Positions 23,128-36,720 of a stretch of 64,000 bases of DNA are shown piece by piece (the stretch's first letter is position 1; each line of letters begins with the position of its first letter). Both the position numbers and the translations under genes were made by a program. Source of the stretch: Acholoe squamosa (Eukaryota; Annelida; Polychaeta; Phyllodocida; Polynoidae); the NCBI GenBank assembly GCA_949317995.1, contig OX439048.1, positions 22,201,495-22,265,494 on the forward strand, given 5' to 3'. The notes beneath the pieces are model-generated. The model made no database searches and was not told the DNA's origin. It saw nothing but the letters and a program-made list of their open reading frames with translations.

Positions 23128-25445
23128 TGCTGGCCAGCCGATTTAACGGCGCGGGCCTTTAGATTTCTCAGGCCCTTGGCAAGGATTGTACAGTATAGGA
23201 TAGGTCAGTCCATACAGTCCTATAGTGAAGGCCAACCCCCCTCTACCCCCCCATGAAACTAGGTGACTTTGTGTGTTCAGTATTGGGCCCTATATAGGAT
23301 AAGGGGGTTTATGGAGCTATCATGTATCTTCATGAAAGGGATACCAAATTAAATGAAGAAAATCCTGTTGAATCCAAAAGTGTTAGTCTTTATTATCAGA
23401 ATTTGACCAAAAGTACCCAAAAATGATGTTTGATGAGGGAAATATTTTGAAAATGTACAAAAATGATATTGAAAATGATTGCAAATCTTTAAATATAGAA
23501 CACATAAATCAGAGTTAATACCTGAATCCACATACCCAACTGTCTGCCTATCTCTCAGTCAGGCAAGTCTGGGCCTGTGCATTATTCTGCCTATCCCACA
23601 TACAGCATATCAATTGTGTACCTATCACTCATCCTGCCTATCTCTTCAATCTGAAACATCTACAGTTCAATCTGGTTATCTCTTAAAAGGCCTAACTTAT
23701 AATGCTTACCACTCACCTTACCTTATCTCATTTGTTCCTTCTTTCCTTTAGTCTACCTATCCTCAATCTGCCTATCATTCATTTTACCTATCCCTCATGG
23801 TGACTATCCCTCAGACCATCATGTTTAATCTGCGCTGTTTGTCTGCTATATAAGCCTTTATTGTTTAACGGTACATTCATTACCATGTCTACTATTTCAA
23901 TTTTACCTATCCCTGATAATCCCAATAATGTAGCCTACCTATCCCTCATTGTGCCTATCCCCCAACTCTGCATATCCCTCATATTTGACTTGCATATCTG
24001 TCCCTAGGATGTTTTTTTTTATGTTTGCTCATCTTACAAGGTACTCTGTGCCTATTCCTTAAATTGCTAATTGCTCATACTGCCTATCCCTCTTGCTACC
24101 CATCCTTACCTATCCCCCATGCACTCTATACAGCTCTCTTACCCATCTAACCTCTCTTTACCTACCTATGTCACAACCAACCTTCACCATTTCTTAGTCA
24201 CCCTATCACCTAACATACTGGTTACAGTCCACCTTATTCATACATCTACCTATCATTCATGCTGCATATCTTTCAGTTTACCTATATAATTATATGAATG
24301 GAGGATAGGCATAATGGGGGATAGGTATATTTCACAAGGCATAGACCTGGAGACAGGTGGAGGAAATTGAACACAAGCTGAGATATGTATAGAGAGAGCC
24401 GGTTAGATTGACTGAGCTGACATGGTAAGAAAACCATATGGAGAGCATGAGGGATAGGTATTCAAAAGGATTGGTAGCAAGGGGGATAGGTAGCATGTGC
24501 AATATCTAGTTTGAGGGATAGGCACAGAGAGTACCTTGTGAGAATAGCAAATGTAAAACATGGGTGGTAGCGACAGATGGGCAAGTCAAATATGAAGGAT
24601 ATGCAGAGTTGGGGGATAGGTATAATGAAGGATAGGTAGGCTTTATGATAGGCATTGTTAAGGATAGGTAGGATCAAAATGAGAGACATGATAAGCAATG
24701 TAACTGTTAACCATTAGGGCCTAAATAAACAGATGAACAATACAGTTTAAACATGGTGGCCTTAGGGATAGTCACCATGAGGGATAGGTAAAATGAATGA
24801 TAGGAAGATTGATGATAGGTATACAATGGGAAACTAGGACCAGAGACGATTATCTAAAGTAATGAGTAAGCTTTAGTATCTAGGTCTTTTGGGAGATGGC
24901 CTTACTTCAAGATGCTTTGGATTTAAGAAATAGGCAGTATGAGTGATAGGTAGACTAAGAGATAGGCAGTATGTGAGATAGGCAGAGTAAAGCAGAGTTA
25001 GAATACTTATCAAATTTGGAGATAGGCAGACATTTGGAATTGTGCATTGAGGTACTTACTCTGGTTTACGCATGTTTATTAAGACTTCTTATTATTTTGA
25101 ATATTACTTTTGTACATCTTTAAAATATTTTCTTCATCAAACCTTGTTTTTGGGTACTTTTAGTCAATTTCTGAGAATTATGATAAAACATTTGGATTCA
25201 TCAGGATTTTCTGGTCCAGGTAGTTCCTTCTTCCCCTTTAGTATCACCCTGATAAAGGAATACCACAGCTCCATAAACCACCTAATCCTCTACAGAAATC
25301 AACAATGAAGACACAGGGGCACCTAGTTTCACGGGGGGGGGGGGGTAGAGGGGGGTGGCCTGTCACATTCTACCCATAGACTATGCTCTCAGTGACCTCT
25401 CCTATAATATAAGCTTCTTGCCCTTGGCCCGGGTAGGCAGTGGCT
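23128..25445. mobile_element. Giant foldback element, 2.3 kb, with inverted CCTATCCCTCAT-type arrays
   Basis: The left half (about 23130-24290) is repeated in inverse in the right half (about 24290-25445). Matching pairs include 'cccccctctacccccc', 'gaaactaggtg', 'ggtttatggagct', 'aaaagtacccaaaaa' and 'gaatccaaa'. The inner part of each arm is a degenerate short tandem array around 'tgcctatccctcat' (left) and 'atgagggataggta' (right). Arms are over 1 kb. No transposase frame was seen. Confidence 0.8.
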
Positions 25446-26066
25446 GGATTCAGTTAAATTTGGATAAATTTGCCTGTGTTAGGTCACTTATCGATCATGT
25501 ACATACATGTACATCCCGCTGGAGGGCATTGCTCAACAATGATAAATATAATAACACTACTGGGAATTGCCCTCTTGAAAATATTCGTTTACAGCAATTG
25601 AGTATGGGCACAATGTATTGATAACCATAACCAGTTGCTATAGGCATAGATATGACTTCATTTGACCGCTCTCAAAGTTGTAATATAATTTACGAATACA
25701 GCATATTCACCTTTTACAGTCCTTACTAATATTTACCTCTTATGAATGAGAGGTCAACGGTTGTTTAAAAAGAATTGGTGCTACATTTATACGATCATTT
25801 TCACTTGCATTTGTAGTCTACATTCCACCAGTACAACACAAGCAATACTTAGAATCTGTCATTGAGCTTGTGATCTGGGGTTTTACCTCACATCTTCATT
25901 TGAGAATAGGATGGTGATTCACGGATGGTAGCTTTCCATACAAAACATCATTGTATCAATAAGGGCCTAAACCCATTAAACGATTGTAAAACTGGCCGAT
26001 CATCAGGGTAAACATCAAAATCGGTTGCAAAATTGGGCATTGTAGGGGTGTAGAAGGACAATCTAT
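25446..26066. other. Intergenic, nothing recognised
   Basis: No supported exon, RNA gene or repeat. Confidence 0.45.
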
Positions 26067-26625
26067 AGTGGAGGCTCCACTACGCGATTTTTTAGTACAT
26101 TCTCATCTAATGGTATCCCTATAGTGCCTAAGGTAAAGGGTGTTGGCATTCCTATATTGTAAACATGAGATTCAAAATTGTAAACATGAGATGTCACGGG
26201 TTATTTCATGGGTGATCTCTCTCCTTGTGTGCCATATTTACAAACTAACCTGCACCTGCATAGACTCTGTGATTGGGTGGGAGTTCAATATATAAACATC
26301 AACACAGCAAAATATAAATAACAACATAACAGTCACACAGTTCGCAGGGTCTTATACTGTAAAAATCAAACATGTCTGAAATTGAGTTGCAGAGAGACAT
26401 CAGTGTGAAAGTCTGCAATATTTACATTAGGTCAACTTGATTAAGTAAACAAAAACATCTTTTGACAACAAAAATGTGCCTAGGATCGTACAGAAACCCT
26501 TTCCTATACAAATAGGTTTCTCAACATTCTATTTCTACCTTGAAATGATAACAAACAGTACTATTTAGTCTGTGTTTGTGCCCCATTTTGTGAGAATAGC
26601 TCCAATTCTCTGCTGATACAAATCA
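26067..26625. mobile_element. TIR element, GGCTCCACTACGCGATTT family, copy 1 (right end lost)
   Basis: It begins 'gtggaggctccactacgcga' and shares an ordered set of interior words with the copy at 28108-28699: 'gtaaacatgagat', 'tgcagagac', 'aacaaaaacatctttt', 'gagaatagct'. The right TIR is eroded. Non-coding. Confidence 0.75.
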
Positions 26626-27452
26626 AGTGATGATCAATGCTAGTACAATTCATAATAATCCCTCAAAAGAGAAGGGTACAACCTTGAAGATGATGGCACA
26701 GTCCAATACATTACCTACCAGGATTTTCTAACATGTTTCATATGTTAAAATCGTGAATAAAAATAAGGAGTCTGCAGTCTGCAGTCTGCCAAATCGGCCA
26801 CAAAATCGGGGACTTATTGTTAGATTTCAACACCCTATCATCTCAAACTGAGCAATATAGATCTATGTTTATTATGCAATATTCAGCCGATAAATGTACT
26901 GATTATTGCAAAATCGGGTAATGGGTTTTGGCCCTAAGCTAGTACATGAACAGATGGAAAGAAAGAATGCAAAAAAAACAACTTTACTGGGTGAGATTTA
27001 CTAGGGGTATGTCCTAATCATTATACATTGTCTTTTCATGTCTCCCACAAAGACGCTGCAATAATTTGCCCCATGCCGGACATTTCTATTTCCGGGACAT
27101 GGCCAACATGATTAAATTTCTAGTTATCCAATAGCGAGGTTATGAGAACATGGATGGAGACAGTCCAAAGGTTAATAAAGAAATCAAATGGTTTTTCCTC
27201 TAATTGCATGCCTGTTTAATGAAACAAACAGTTAAAACAAAGGGGTTTTATAGGTGTTTTTGAAGTACTGTTGACATGGGTGTGTAAGTGGACTTTTATA
27301 ATACACTCTTGCAAGGACATCTGCAATGAATATGGTCATTCTTTGGGAGAGAAATGGATTTGGATTAAAGAGGTCATACAAGTTTGGAGAACTGCTCATT
27401 ACATGTGTCCTGAGGAATACCTCAGTAGTGTGTTTAAGCTATTTTGAAGACA

Positions 27453-27621
27453 GGGGCCATCCATAAATGATGTCACGCAAAATGTGACCATTTTTTTAAA
27501 CCCCCCCCCCGTCAAGTTTTTTGCCAAATTTTGCAATGCTGAAGGTATATGGAAAATTAATTCTGTCATGCCGAGCCTGACCCCCCCTCCCCCTCCAGCG
27601 TGACGTCATTTGGATGGCCCC
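27453..27621. mobile_element. MITE, 169 bp, TIR GGGGCCATCC
   Basis: The left end GGGGCCATCCATAAATGATG followed by TCACGC matches the inverted right end GGGGCCATCCAAATGACGTC followed by ACGC. The interior is C- and G-run rich. No coding capacity. Confidence 0.85.
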
Positions 27622-27797
27622 ATAGACTGAATGTATCTTAGTAAATGCCATACAGTGTAGTTTAGGACTGCTGTCCAGTAAAGAGCACTGGTCTATCATT
27701 CCAGATGCATATCAAATTGTATGACATATGATGTTTTTTAGTAAATGGGGCTTATATTTAGAATATCACTTGAATGCACACATACAATATGCTTGTG

Positions 27798-27932
27798 TAA
27801 AGGGGTGCATCCACTGCCGATGGAAGGGCCATCTGTCGGTTTCATCCGTCGATTTTATCATTGTTTTCTATGGAGCAAAACACGGATGAAGGGAGACGGA
27901 TAGTCCATCCGTCGCAGTGGACGCAGCCCTTA
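27798..27932. mobile_element. MITE, 135 bp, TIR AAGGGCTGCGTCCACTGC
   Basis: The left end aaggggtgcatccactgc and the inverted right end aagggctgcgtccactgc differ at two positions. The inner arms 'gatgga' and 'tccatc' extend the palindrome. Short, non-coding. Confidence 0.85.
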
Positions 27933-28107
27933 AGGTATGGCACCTGAGCCCATGTTATTGAACCTGAAGGTAGCAACTAGTATAAGCTTTATGGCTCAAG
28001 GGTATCGTGTAGGCAGCTACACTAAATGGATAGATGTCATTGAGATGGGGTGTGGCTGCACCTGGACATGCACCTGTGTACATTCGTTGGTTTGCATGAT
28101 ACCCTAT

Positions 28108-28699
28108 AGTGGAGGCTCCACTACGCGATTTTTTGCAATATTCTCACAAACTGTTACCCACACAGTGTCTAAGGTATAGACTTCTGACAGTGCTAACTTG
28201 TAAACATAAGATGTAAAATTATAAACATGAGATTTGAGGGGTCACTTGTGACAACAGGGAGTGTGTTAACCTATAGTTCTGTTTACATTTACTCCAAGCC
28301 TGAGACTAAGAAGTCACACTGACCAAGTAGGGGTTGGTGACCCTCTTCTGCTGTATAAACAATAACACAGTATGATATAAATAACAACAACCTTACATTG
28401 CAGGGTCCTGCCCTGTAAAAATCAAAACGGTCTGATTTTGAATTGCAGAGACTCCCCAATGTGAAAGTCTTCAATATTTACATAACATCAGCTTAATTTT
28501 GTAAACAAAAACATCTTTTTAACAACACATGCATGCCTGAGATCACACACAATCACATCCCCAGATAAACAAATAGCTTCCTCAGCATACGATTTCTACC
28601 TTTCAATGACAACAAATGCCACTTTTAGCCTGTGTTTGTGTCCCATTTTGTGAGAATAGCTGCGATTCTGTGCAGAAATCGCGTAGTGGAGCCACACCT
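28108..28699. mobile_element. TIR element, GGCTCCACTACGCGATTT family, copy 2 (both ends present)
   Basis: The left end 'ggctccactacgcgatttt' and right end 'aaatcgcgtagtggagcc' are inverse copies; 592 bp. It is the most complete of three copies (others 26067-26625 and about 61190-61612). No transposase. Confidence 0.85.
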
Positions 28700-31600
28700 T
28701 ATGTATATTCCTGCATCGTCTTGATACTATAATATTATGATTGATACAGTGATTAATTTACCGATGCAGTGTCTGCGATTTACTCGTAGTGACTGCCTTC
28801 AAATGCATTCTGCCAACAATTTAGCACGACATGAGGGCCATAAAGGGTTCGGCAGGTTCTACACATCTAGATTCTGTTATCGAGCTCAGGAGGTTATTTA
28901 TTAGTGCACAGCGATCGCACACAGCTGTACGACCTGAAATCCCAACGCAATTCCTTTTGGGAATCTTGGTACGATTTTGAGGGTGCAGTTGTAGTACGTA
29001 TACCGTATTGGTCTGTATAATCGCCGGGTATTTGAATAAGCGCTGGTCTTAAATAAGTGCCGGGGGTACAGGGGTATTGAAATTTGAAAATGCACTGTAA
29101 TTTTAGTCTTGAATAAGCGCTGGTCTTGAATAAGGGCCGGGGGTTAAGCCTACATGAAATTAATGAGGGTTCCGGTGCTTAGACAAGCCAATGCGGTACG
29201 TGAAGAAATGTCCCGCTGGAACACTCACCGTATTCATAAGTCTACACTGTAATTCATCTACTATACACTTTATTTGGTCTATATTAAGGAGTGTCAACAG
29301 ACACATTGATCATCTTCACCTATTGCCTTAGGGAGATTTCCTAACCTCTCTCAGGCTGAAACGTCCCCAGGCTGAAACAGTTAATTCGTTAATTCTAATA
29401 GTTTTTACCACCCCGGGAGTATACAATGTTTGGTTATAAGAATAGGTGCTACATTGTATCATGGATATGCTTACAATAGTATATTGTTAATTAATTTATT
29501 CATTAATATCTTTTATTAATGCAATTGAGCATTACAATCTTATGTAATTGTTAATTGTACCCGAATATCCTGACTTATGTATTAGGAGAATCACGTCAAT
29601 GGGCTTTCCACATAATAATATGATATCATTGAACCATAAAAAAAAAACATTTTTATCAGACAAATAGAAAGAACATCAAAATGACATACACAAGGTGTGA
29701 TTTACTATGGGTATATCCGCAGCCTATATTGTATTCATGTGTGCCCCACATAGCAGCTACAATCAATTGCCCTCTTGTCTGACGTCTCCATTTCCTGGAC
29801 ATCGCCATGATGATTATCTTGATTTACTTATCCAATTATAATGTAAAGACCAACTAAGCCAGTTCAGAAGAGTATCATTTTATAAAAATCGAATATGGCT
29901 CAAAGATCTTCTGTTGCTAGGGAACTTCTAATGGCTGAGGCCCTTCTTTTCGTCTGCCATTGCATAGGAGGTAGTTTTATGACACATGTCAAAAGAAAAA
30001 AAGATCACGTGTTCATGATCTTTACAAGTTATTATGTTATTATCATCAGTTTTGATAAGTCTTTCTAACGCTACATGTGTAGCAGTAGCTGGATGTGCTA
30101 GGAATGCCACATATTGTGACAGATATATCACTAGAAATGTGTCAGTAACTAGCCTGGCACAATTCAGAATAATACAAAGATGTAACAGAGGTAAAATACA
30201 AAGCCAGTGACCCTTTTTCCATTTCTATTCCATTTCAGGAGTATAGTTATTACATTTTTTGTATTGGATTTTCGTGGGGACCCCAGAGAACTATAGCATT
30301 TCTACATGATATATTATTTAGTCATTTCGAATTAAACATTCATGCAAAGTTTAGAACAATACTTCCATGATGTATACAAGAAATCAAGACATGGTCCTCT
30401 AAAGAGCAGAATCGTGGACACTGTCCACATCGTGGGCCATTGTCTGTATATACAATACTACTTTTGCATAGATATGCTTGATATACATAGGACAGACAAA
30501 TGACTTACACTATACGCTAATAGATATCAGAAAAAAAAAACCATCATTCGGTCAATTATGCAGGAAATAATCAATATGATGGCCCTCTCTTTATCCGCGA
30601 GAACATTGTATAGTAAATATACATGTATATATGGGTCTGGCCCCATTGCAAGGATATAGCAAATTAATTTTCTAGTTCTTTATTTACAGTTCATGTAGAA
30701 TTTCCATAGTGTGCACAAACACTGTGGCAGTCATAGGAATCTAACAAAAACAATTTATCTGCCCCGCAATGTTAAATATAGTGTCTTCGAAATAACGGGG
30801 AGATACTTGTCCTAAAGTTGCCAGACATTCATCGTTATTTTGACGGAGATTCCTCGTACCACCATATTGCCATCTAGGGCCTGTAGAAACTACACTGCTT
30901 CACTGCAATACGATTGCAGCAGTTCACTGTTCAATAGTTATTTTTTAGAGTGTGTCCTGTTATTCTTTCCCCCTCCCCCTTGGCATTTGCCCCCACGGTT
31001 TATCTATCATTTGGCAGCTTTACAGGCATGAAGGAGTACCTCAGTTAAAACTTAATACCTGTATCAAAGGGCAGTCCTTTTGCTGTTTCAGACTCTTTGC
31101 TGGTAGGTAGCAATTGCAAAGCCACAGCTCCTTTTTCTTCGATTATTTGACAGCGCTCTATAAAGCTATACTATAGTATAACTTCTAATGACAGCACCCA
31201 GTCTGGGCTTCTGTGTGAGTTAAAATGAGGGGAAGTTTCTTAACTTTTAAGTTCATTGACAGCCCCCCGCCTGTTTTTTTTTTTCTTTTTTAGCTTTGTC
31301 AGTAGCTACAGCCCCCAAGGTATGTGTTGATACCCAAACCAGTTCGAACACCTGTGGGCACCTATAGAATTTCTGTAGATAAATATCGGAAGCAACAGTT
31401 TTTTTTCCTAAGATGCAAACATTGATCTTTGTTAGAGAATACACAATGATAAGATTTCCAAGGTAAATAAAAAGGGCCATATATTGTAGATTAATCAAAT
31501 CTAATTAGCAAGCTGTTGGTTGGCAATATCATAAGTGTAAAATAGGCCTACTATGTCATGATTACCAATCCCCTGAATACACATATATAGTCTTTCCCTT

Positions 31601-33669
31601 ATTATACATAGGGCCTATATGTCCTCACTTGAGATGTATTTACACATACATAGCAACCTACTACTGTCATGGTAATCTATGAGTGACTGATGGGGCTTAT
31701 AAGAACTCAGGCCAAACAAAGAGAGATGAGTTTCAGGTACATTCCCCTAAAACTAGAGAGATACTCCCTCTTCTACCAAGTTATTTTTTTTTTTCATGTA
31801 TTATTTCTCTTTTCAGATGACAGCATTTCTCCGGACCCCTAAGGCTCCACCTCGGCCTCCCCACACTCTAATGTGAACTGGTGAAGCACCCTATAATTTT
31901 GATGGGCTTTAATATGATTATAGCGACCAATCTGGAGGCCGTGTGTATGCAGACATGATCCACCCATCTCGCATTTTCCTTCGAGAAAGTGGCCAGCCTT
32001 ACTTATTGTCATGCTTTGTAAATTTTTAGAACCAACAGCACAGCGAGACTTTGGCACCGCTTTGGCTGAGAAAGGTGATTGGCATACATGTTCATTTCAC
32101 AACCAGATGGTCCTCGCTATACTCCATGATCTCTTAACGCTGGTCATATCAGAACATACATCTGTTTGACATGTCCACAGTTTACAGGATAACCGTTCCA
32201 CTTCATTAGGTATACTTAGACACAGTTTAAATTCATTATTGCACGTGCATCATAAACACACATTGTAAAAATCAATTGTTGAATCTACTGGGCATCCTAA
32301 TAAAACTGAACAGTGAACCACTGTAACATATTCAAGTGAACCAGTGTAGTTTTTACTAGAAACCCCAGGTGGGGGTGCGGTGGTGCAAGGAATCTCTGTG
32401 AAAATAGCAACGGATCTCTGGGAACTTTAGAACAAGGAATCCCTCGTTATTTCCCCGACTTTTATAAACAGTGCAAACTAACAGGGCACCCTGAGGTCTC
32501 GTGGTATACGTAATCCTTTAAGGTACACTTATGCAGTCCAATGCCCCAGTGCATCATGCCCATTGATACACCCATAAAACGCTGGCGAGTAGACTCGCCA
32601 GCACTTTAGTAGACTCGCCAGCACTTAATTGTCGTATTAATGTGCCAATTCTCCATGAGTGTATGAACCCTGTAGGGCTGGTGGACGTCTTGATGGATTC
32701 ATACGTGCAATCACCGACCTGTAATGGGTTAAGGGATGTAACTGACATGACCCTGTATATAAGACCCATCAGTAGGCAGGGTGTCAAACATCCAGCTAGG
32801 AGACGACCCTGGCAGTAGGAGCGGGTGTACACTCATCGATTCAGTGGTATAGGGTAAGTAGACATCCTCTTTATAGAACATTTAGCAAAATACTGGCTTC
32901 AACAACTGGTCAGACAACTGTAATACATCACATATAAAGTGCGGCTTTTACGTAAGGATTGTGCCCTGCCGCCTTATAGAATGCGCCTTATAGCCGAGGG
33001 TTTTATACTGTAGAACAGCACTACTGATAAAATGAGCAAAAGCTGGCCACAGACTCACTCTAAAGTAGTCTACCATAGTCCTGGCATGAACTCAGGCTGT
33101 GCCTTTTACACGATGAAAGCCTCATGAACGTTGATCATAAAAGAGACGATCTGTTGAGAGCCTTGTCAAAATAATTCTTGGCTACAAGGCCCGGCTACCA
33201 GGTTAGTTCATGAACCCAATTGGGACTCAAAAGTAGAAGTTCTCCAAAACCTGCTAGCATGTTTACAGGGGCCCTGTGTACTTTGCTATGTTTTTTTCAC
33301 GCTTATTCTCATCAATTCTCTTTGTATTTGAATTATTACTAGATTAAGGCACAAGTTGCATATTCTAGAGGGCACGAATCAAGTTGGATCTAAGAGAAAG
33401 TACACTTAAGGAAGTCCCTTGATCAGTATAATGGCGGCCCACTTATCTGGAGCCATATACATTCTGTGAATCACGTTTGATCAGTCTTATTGTTTTGTTA
33501 TGAAATTGCCACAGTATTTTGAACAGATTTAAGTATGAACCATAAATCCCAATTTTGGTTATACTAACTTTAATCGATTCATGACATGAACAGGCAAGCA
33601 AAAACACCCCTCTGCAGGGATATTCATTATCAAAGTTCATCTCAAAATCTTTAAAATGAGACATCATTG
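28700..33669. other. Gene-poor stretch with scattered repeats
   Basis: No supported coding exon on either strand. Positions 29015-29145 repeat 'gaataagcgctggtctt' and 'gccggggg'. Positions 32515-32735 hold a decayed TTAAGGG-family element with the small hairpin 'gctggcgagtagactcgcca'. Positions 32940-33000 carry 'gccttatag' words. The remainder appears unique. Confidence 0.5.
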
Positions 33670-34215
33670 GGTTAAATATTCCTAGTAGTTATGTCAGAAC
33701 CCCTCCTTGAACATAGGTGGTTATTCATATCTAAAATCGATGATCAAGTTCTAAATATATTATAAACCATAATAATGTCTAAAAACACAATAAATCAGCA
33801 TTTTTCATCAAAAATACATAAAGATATGGTGATTTTTATCATAGATTTTGATCTAGATGGAATCTTCCATTTCTGTTTTCAGTTTTGGGTTTTTGGTGAG
33901 TATCCCCAAAAATTGGCATAAAAATCTGCAAATTTTGATTAATGGAGTGGTTGCCATGGCAACCAGGAACAGGCATATAGGTTGATTTCTCATGAAAAAT
34001 GTTCATTTTACCATCCAAATATGGGCCATTTCTAATGAAAATGGTGCATTTTAAATGTAACCATTGAATTCTGCATCAAAAATTAGCTTAATGTATTTTT
34101 ATAATGATTTTAGAGTAATTTTGCCCTCCAATGCCCCCTAGTGGCCAAATGGGGAATTAAAAATCCCCTGCGGAGGGGTGTTCTCCCTTGATGGGTCACA
34201 GTTGTTTTGGAAGTT
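33670..34215. repeat. Dispersed repeat with 'ggttgccatggcaacc' core, copy 1
   Basis: It shares 'ttgccatggcaacc', 'ggccatttctaatgaaaat'-type words and the end 'ggtcacagtt' with 59930-60590, which is partly in inverse orientation. Non-coding, decayed. Confidence 0.5.
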
Positions 34216-34545
34216 ATCATGTTTTGTTATGACTCCAAGAACTCAAACACCCTAAATGAATATAACATCATTTTATTATAACAGTAGCATTGGCAATTAA
34301 ATTGTCCTAAACACAAAAGAACAATACCCTATTAGCTAAAGGGAGGAGGGTTGCACTTCCTGCCATTATTTACTTAAGTGGGAACTGTCTGAAATAGATC
34401 CTCTGTTGGCAAGGAGTGTCTTCCCCCTGACCACAACACCACAATGGTAGTTGATCCCTGGTGGCTGTTTCACAAGGGGGCTTATTCATAAATGATCTGT
34501 CTCTTGAAGTCCAATTGGCAATTCGATAAATTTGAGCTCTTCGTA

Positions 34546-36050
34546 ACACACATGGATATTCAACCCACTTTCAACATTTTACTCACTTTCTAGACATTAA
34601 CACACCTTTTCTAACACACTTACACACTTTTTCCTGAAATGTGCTTAGATCTTGAAAAGTGTGTTCAATCAACACACATTTCATTAATCCTTTGCAATAC
34701 ACAAATGCCAGCTCAGCCTTAAGCGACATTATGTAACTCACTAATTACCTCTTACCTGACCAAAGGTCAGTTTATAACAGTTACACAGTCAGTTTAAATC
34801 TGCACTTGCTGGAGAGAGGAGTGTCTTTATATATGTGCTATATTTCAGGTAAGCAAATTCAAATATATTACTTCCAAAATTATTCAAATGCAAGTTATAC
34901 ATGTAGTATAATATGTGAATTGTAGTAGGTCAGTTTACCATAGTATTGCATTCATATAAAGAAATAATTCTCTATGAAAGGCTCTATGAATATACCTCCA
35001 AACATATTGTGTGCCATTCCAGTAACTTGAGTAAGTATTTTTCATGCTGTACAGAATAATCTATCATGCACATGTAGTACATAATGTATATATCCCTTCA
35101 GACCTTAAACAATTGCAGAAAATGGTGCTTAATTTCCTCAGGATTTCATCGATATTGGCCAAAAATACGACCCATTTTCAACCCTTCATTTCACTTCAAA
35201 CCTCTGTACAACATTTTTTATCGCTCAGAGGCCTAAAGGGATATATAACCTGTGCCAGAATCATGTCACCTATGCCAGAATCACGACACTTGTACCTGTA
35301 ACATGTCACCTGTGCCAGAATCACGTCACCTATGCCAGAATCACGTCAACTGTACCTAAATCACGTCACCTGTGCCAGAATCATGTCAACTGTACCTGAA
35401 TCATGTCACCTGTGCCAGAGTCACGTCACCTGTACCAGAATCATGTCAACTGTATGTGTATCAAGTCACCTGTACCTGTATCATCACCTGTACCTGTATC
35501 GTCACCTGTACCTGTATCGTCACCTGTACCTGTATTGTCACTTGTACCTGTATCAAGTCACCTGTACCTGTATCAAGTCACATGTACCTGTATTAAGTCA
35601 CCTGTACCTGTATCAAATCTCCTGTACCTGTATCTGTCACCTGAGCCTGCATCATGTATGGGAAAGGAAGACTCCACATGTGGATCAATAATGTTCAAGG
35701 AATACAAAAAATTGATGAAGAATGGCAAAATAAATGCTATTCACAGCTACCCCTCCCTGCTCCCCCTCCCACCTCACCTCACCCGAAAATCCCACCCCAT
35801 ACCACAATTAAAGAGCTAAGTTAACGCACTTAATTATTCAACACACTTTCAGGCTACATATTTTCCAGCACTACACACATTATCTTTAACACACTTTATA
35901 TTGTGCACACTTGTTATGCAACATACTTCTAACATTAACACACTTTTGACAAAAGTGTGTTGTGTGTTGAGAAAATAAGCGAGTAAAATTCTGCTGCAAA
36001 TAAGTGTGTTACAAAGCGTGTAAACTCAACACACTTTATTTGCAGTGTAA
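34546..36050. mobile_element. Element rich in subterminal AACACACTTT repeats
   Basis: Positions 34546-34690 and 35822-36050 carry many copies of 'aacacactt' and its inverse, including the palindrome 'cacttttgacaaaagtg'. The right end 'aaagtgtgttgag...cagtg' in inverse resembles the 'CACTGCAAA..GTGTGTT' end of the element at 56505-57213. The interior includes the 35247-35655 minisatellite. The left terminus is uncertain. Confidence 0.5.
35247..35655. repeat. Minisatellite, 15-20 bp unit 'tcacctgtacctgtatcaag'
   Basis: More than 20 degenerate units. The first half uses 'tcacctgtgccagaatcacg' forms (20 bp) and the second half 'tcacctgtacctgtatcg' forms (15-20 bp). Open frames through it arise from the repeat and are not called as genes. 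Confidence 0.9.
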
Positions 36051-36211
36051 TATTAAAACTGGAGTTTATTTCAATATAGTTGACTTTCGGTTTCACACAT
36101 TTCACTGACAATTTAAAGATCTTACGATAAACCATTGGTCCAATATGCAATCATACACATAGGATTTGATGAATCAGTGGTATAAGTGTAAGTTAATGTA
36201 GGCATCCATGT

Positions 36212-36567
36212 TAAAGGCCGGCGCAAACATACAAACTGGTCAAAGACTCAACCCAGACTGGACGAACATCAGATTTTGGTGAGATTAGGGTGGTAGTCTG
36301 GCCAGTCTGCACCCCACTCTTTTTGGGTCTGGCTCAGGTCTGAGGGAAACCAAGTCTGTTATAGCCCTAGAATTTCACAGACGGTCTGCAGAGAGTCTGG
36401 AAATACCTGACACTGTTTGATATTGCAGATTTTCCCCGATTCAGACTGGACGCTGAATCTGCGTCCAGTCTGCATCTAAGATTGCTGCAAACATTGCGGA
36501 CGGGACTGGATCCGCATCCAGTCTGCGTCCGGTCTGTGTCCAATACGTACTGTTTGCATCAGCCTTA
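36212..36567. mobile_element. MITE, 356 bp, TIR TAAGGCTGATGCAAACA
   Basis: The left end 'taaaggccggcgcaaaca' matches the inverted right end 'taaggctgatgcaaaca'. The interior repeats 'cagactggac' and 'gtctgcgtcc' in both directions. It sits about 150 bp upstream of the thyroglobulin-domain gene start codon. Confidence 0.75.
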
Positions 36568-36720
36568 GGCTTTCATGACAATTTGAAGGGGTGGGGTATC
36601 GTCAGGCAAATTGAAATGAGCCCCAGGCTGTATAGATACGACTGATTTATGAAAAGGCCTATTGGCCAAGTAATACTGCAGCATTCTTGTTCCTACAGAG
36701 TTGGGCAGTATCTTTCTGGA

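Noticed and set aside
24462-24698. 78-codon minus open frame rich in Ile/Leu/Pro
   Set aside because: Arises from the 'ggataggta' short repeats of the large foldback element.
35332-35819. Open frames of 74-138 codons with repeated Cys/Pro/Val words
   Set aside because: Generated by the TCACCTGTACCTGTATC minisatellite.
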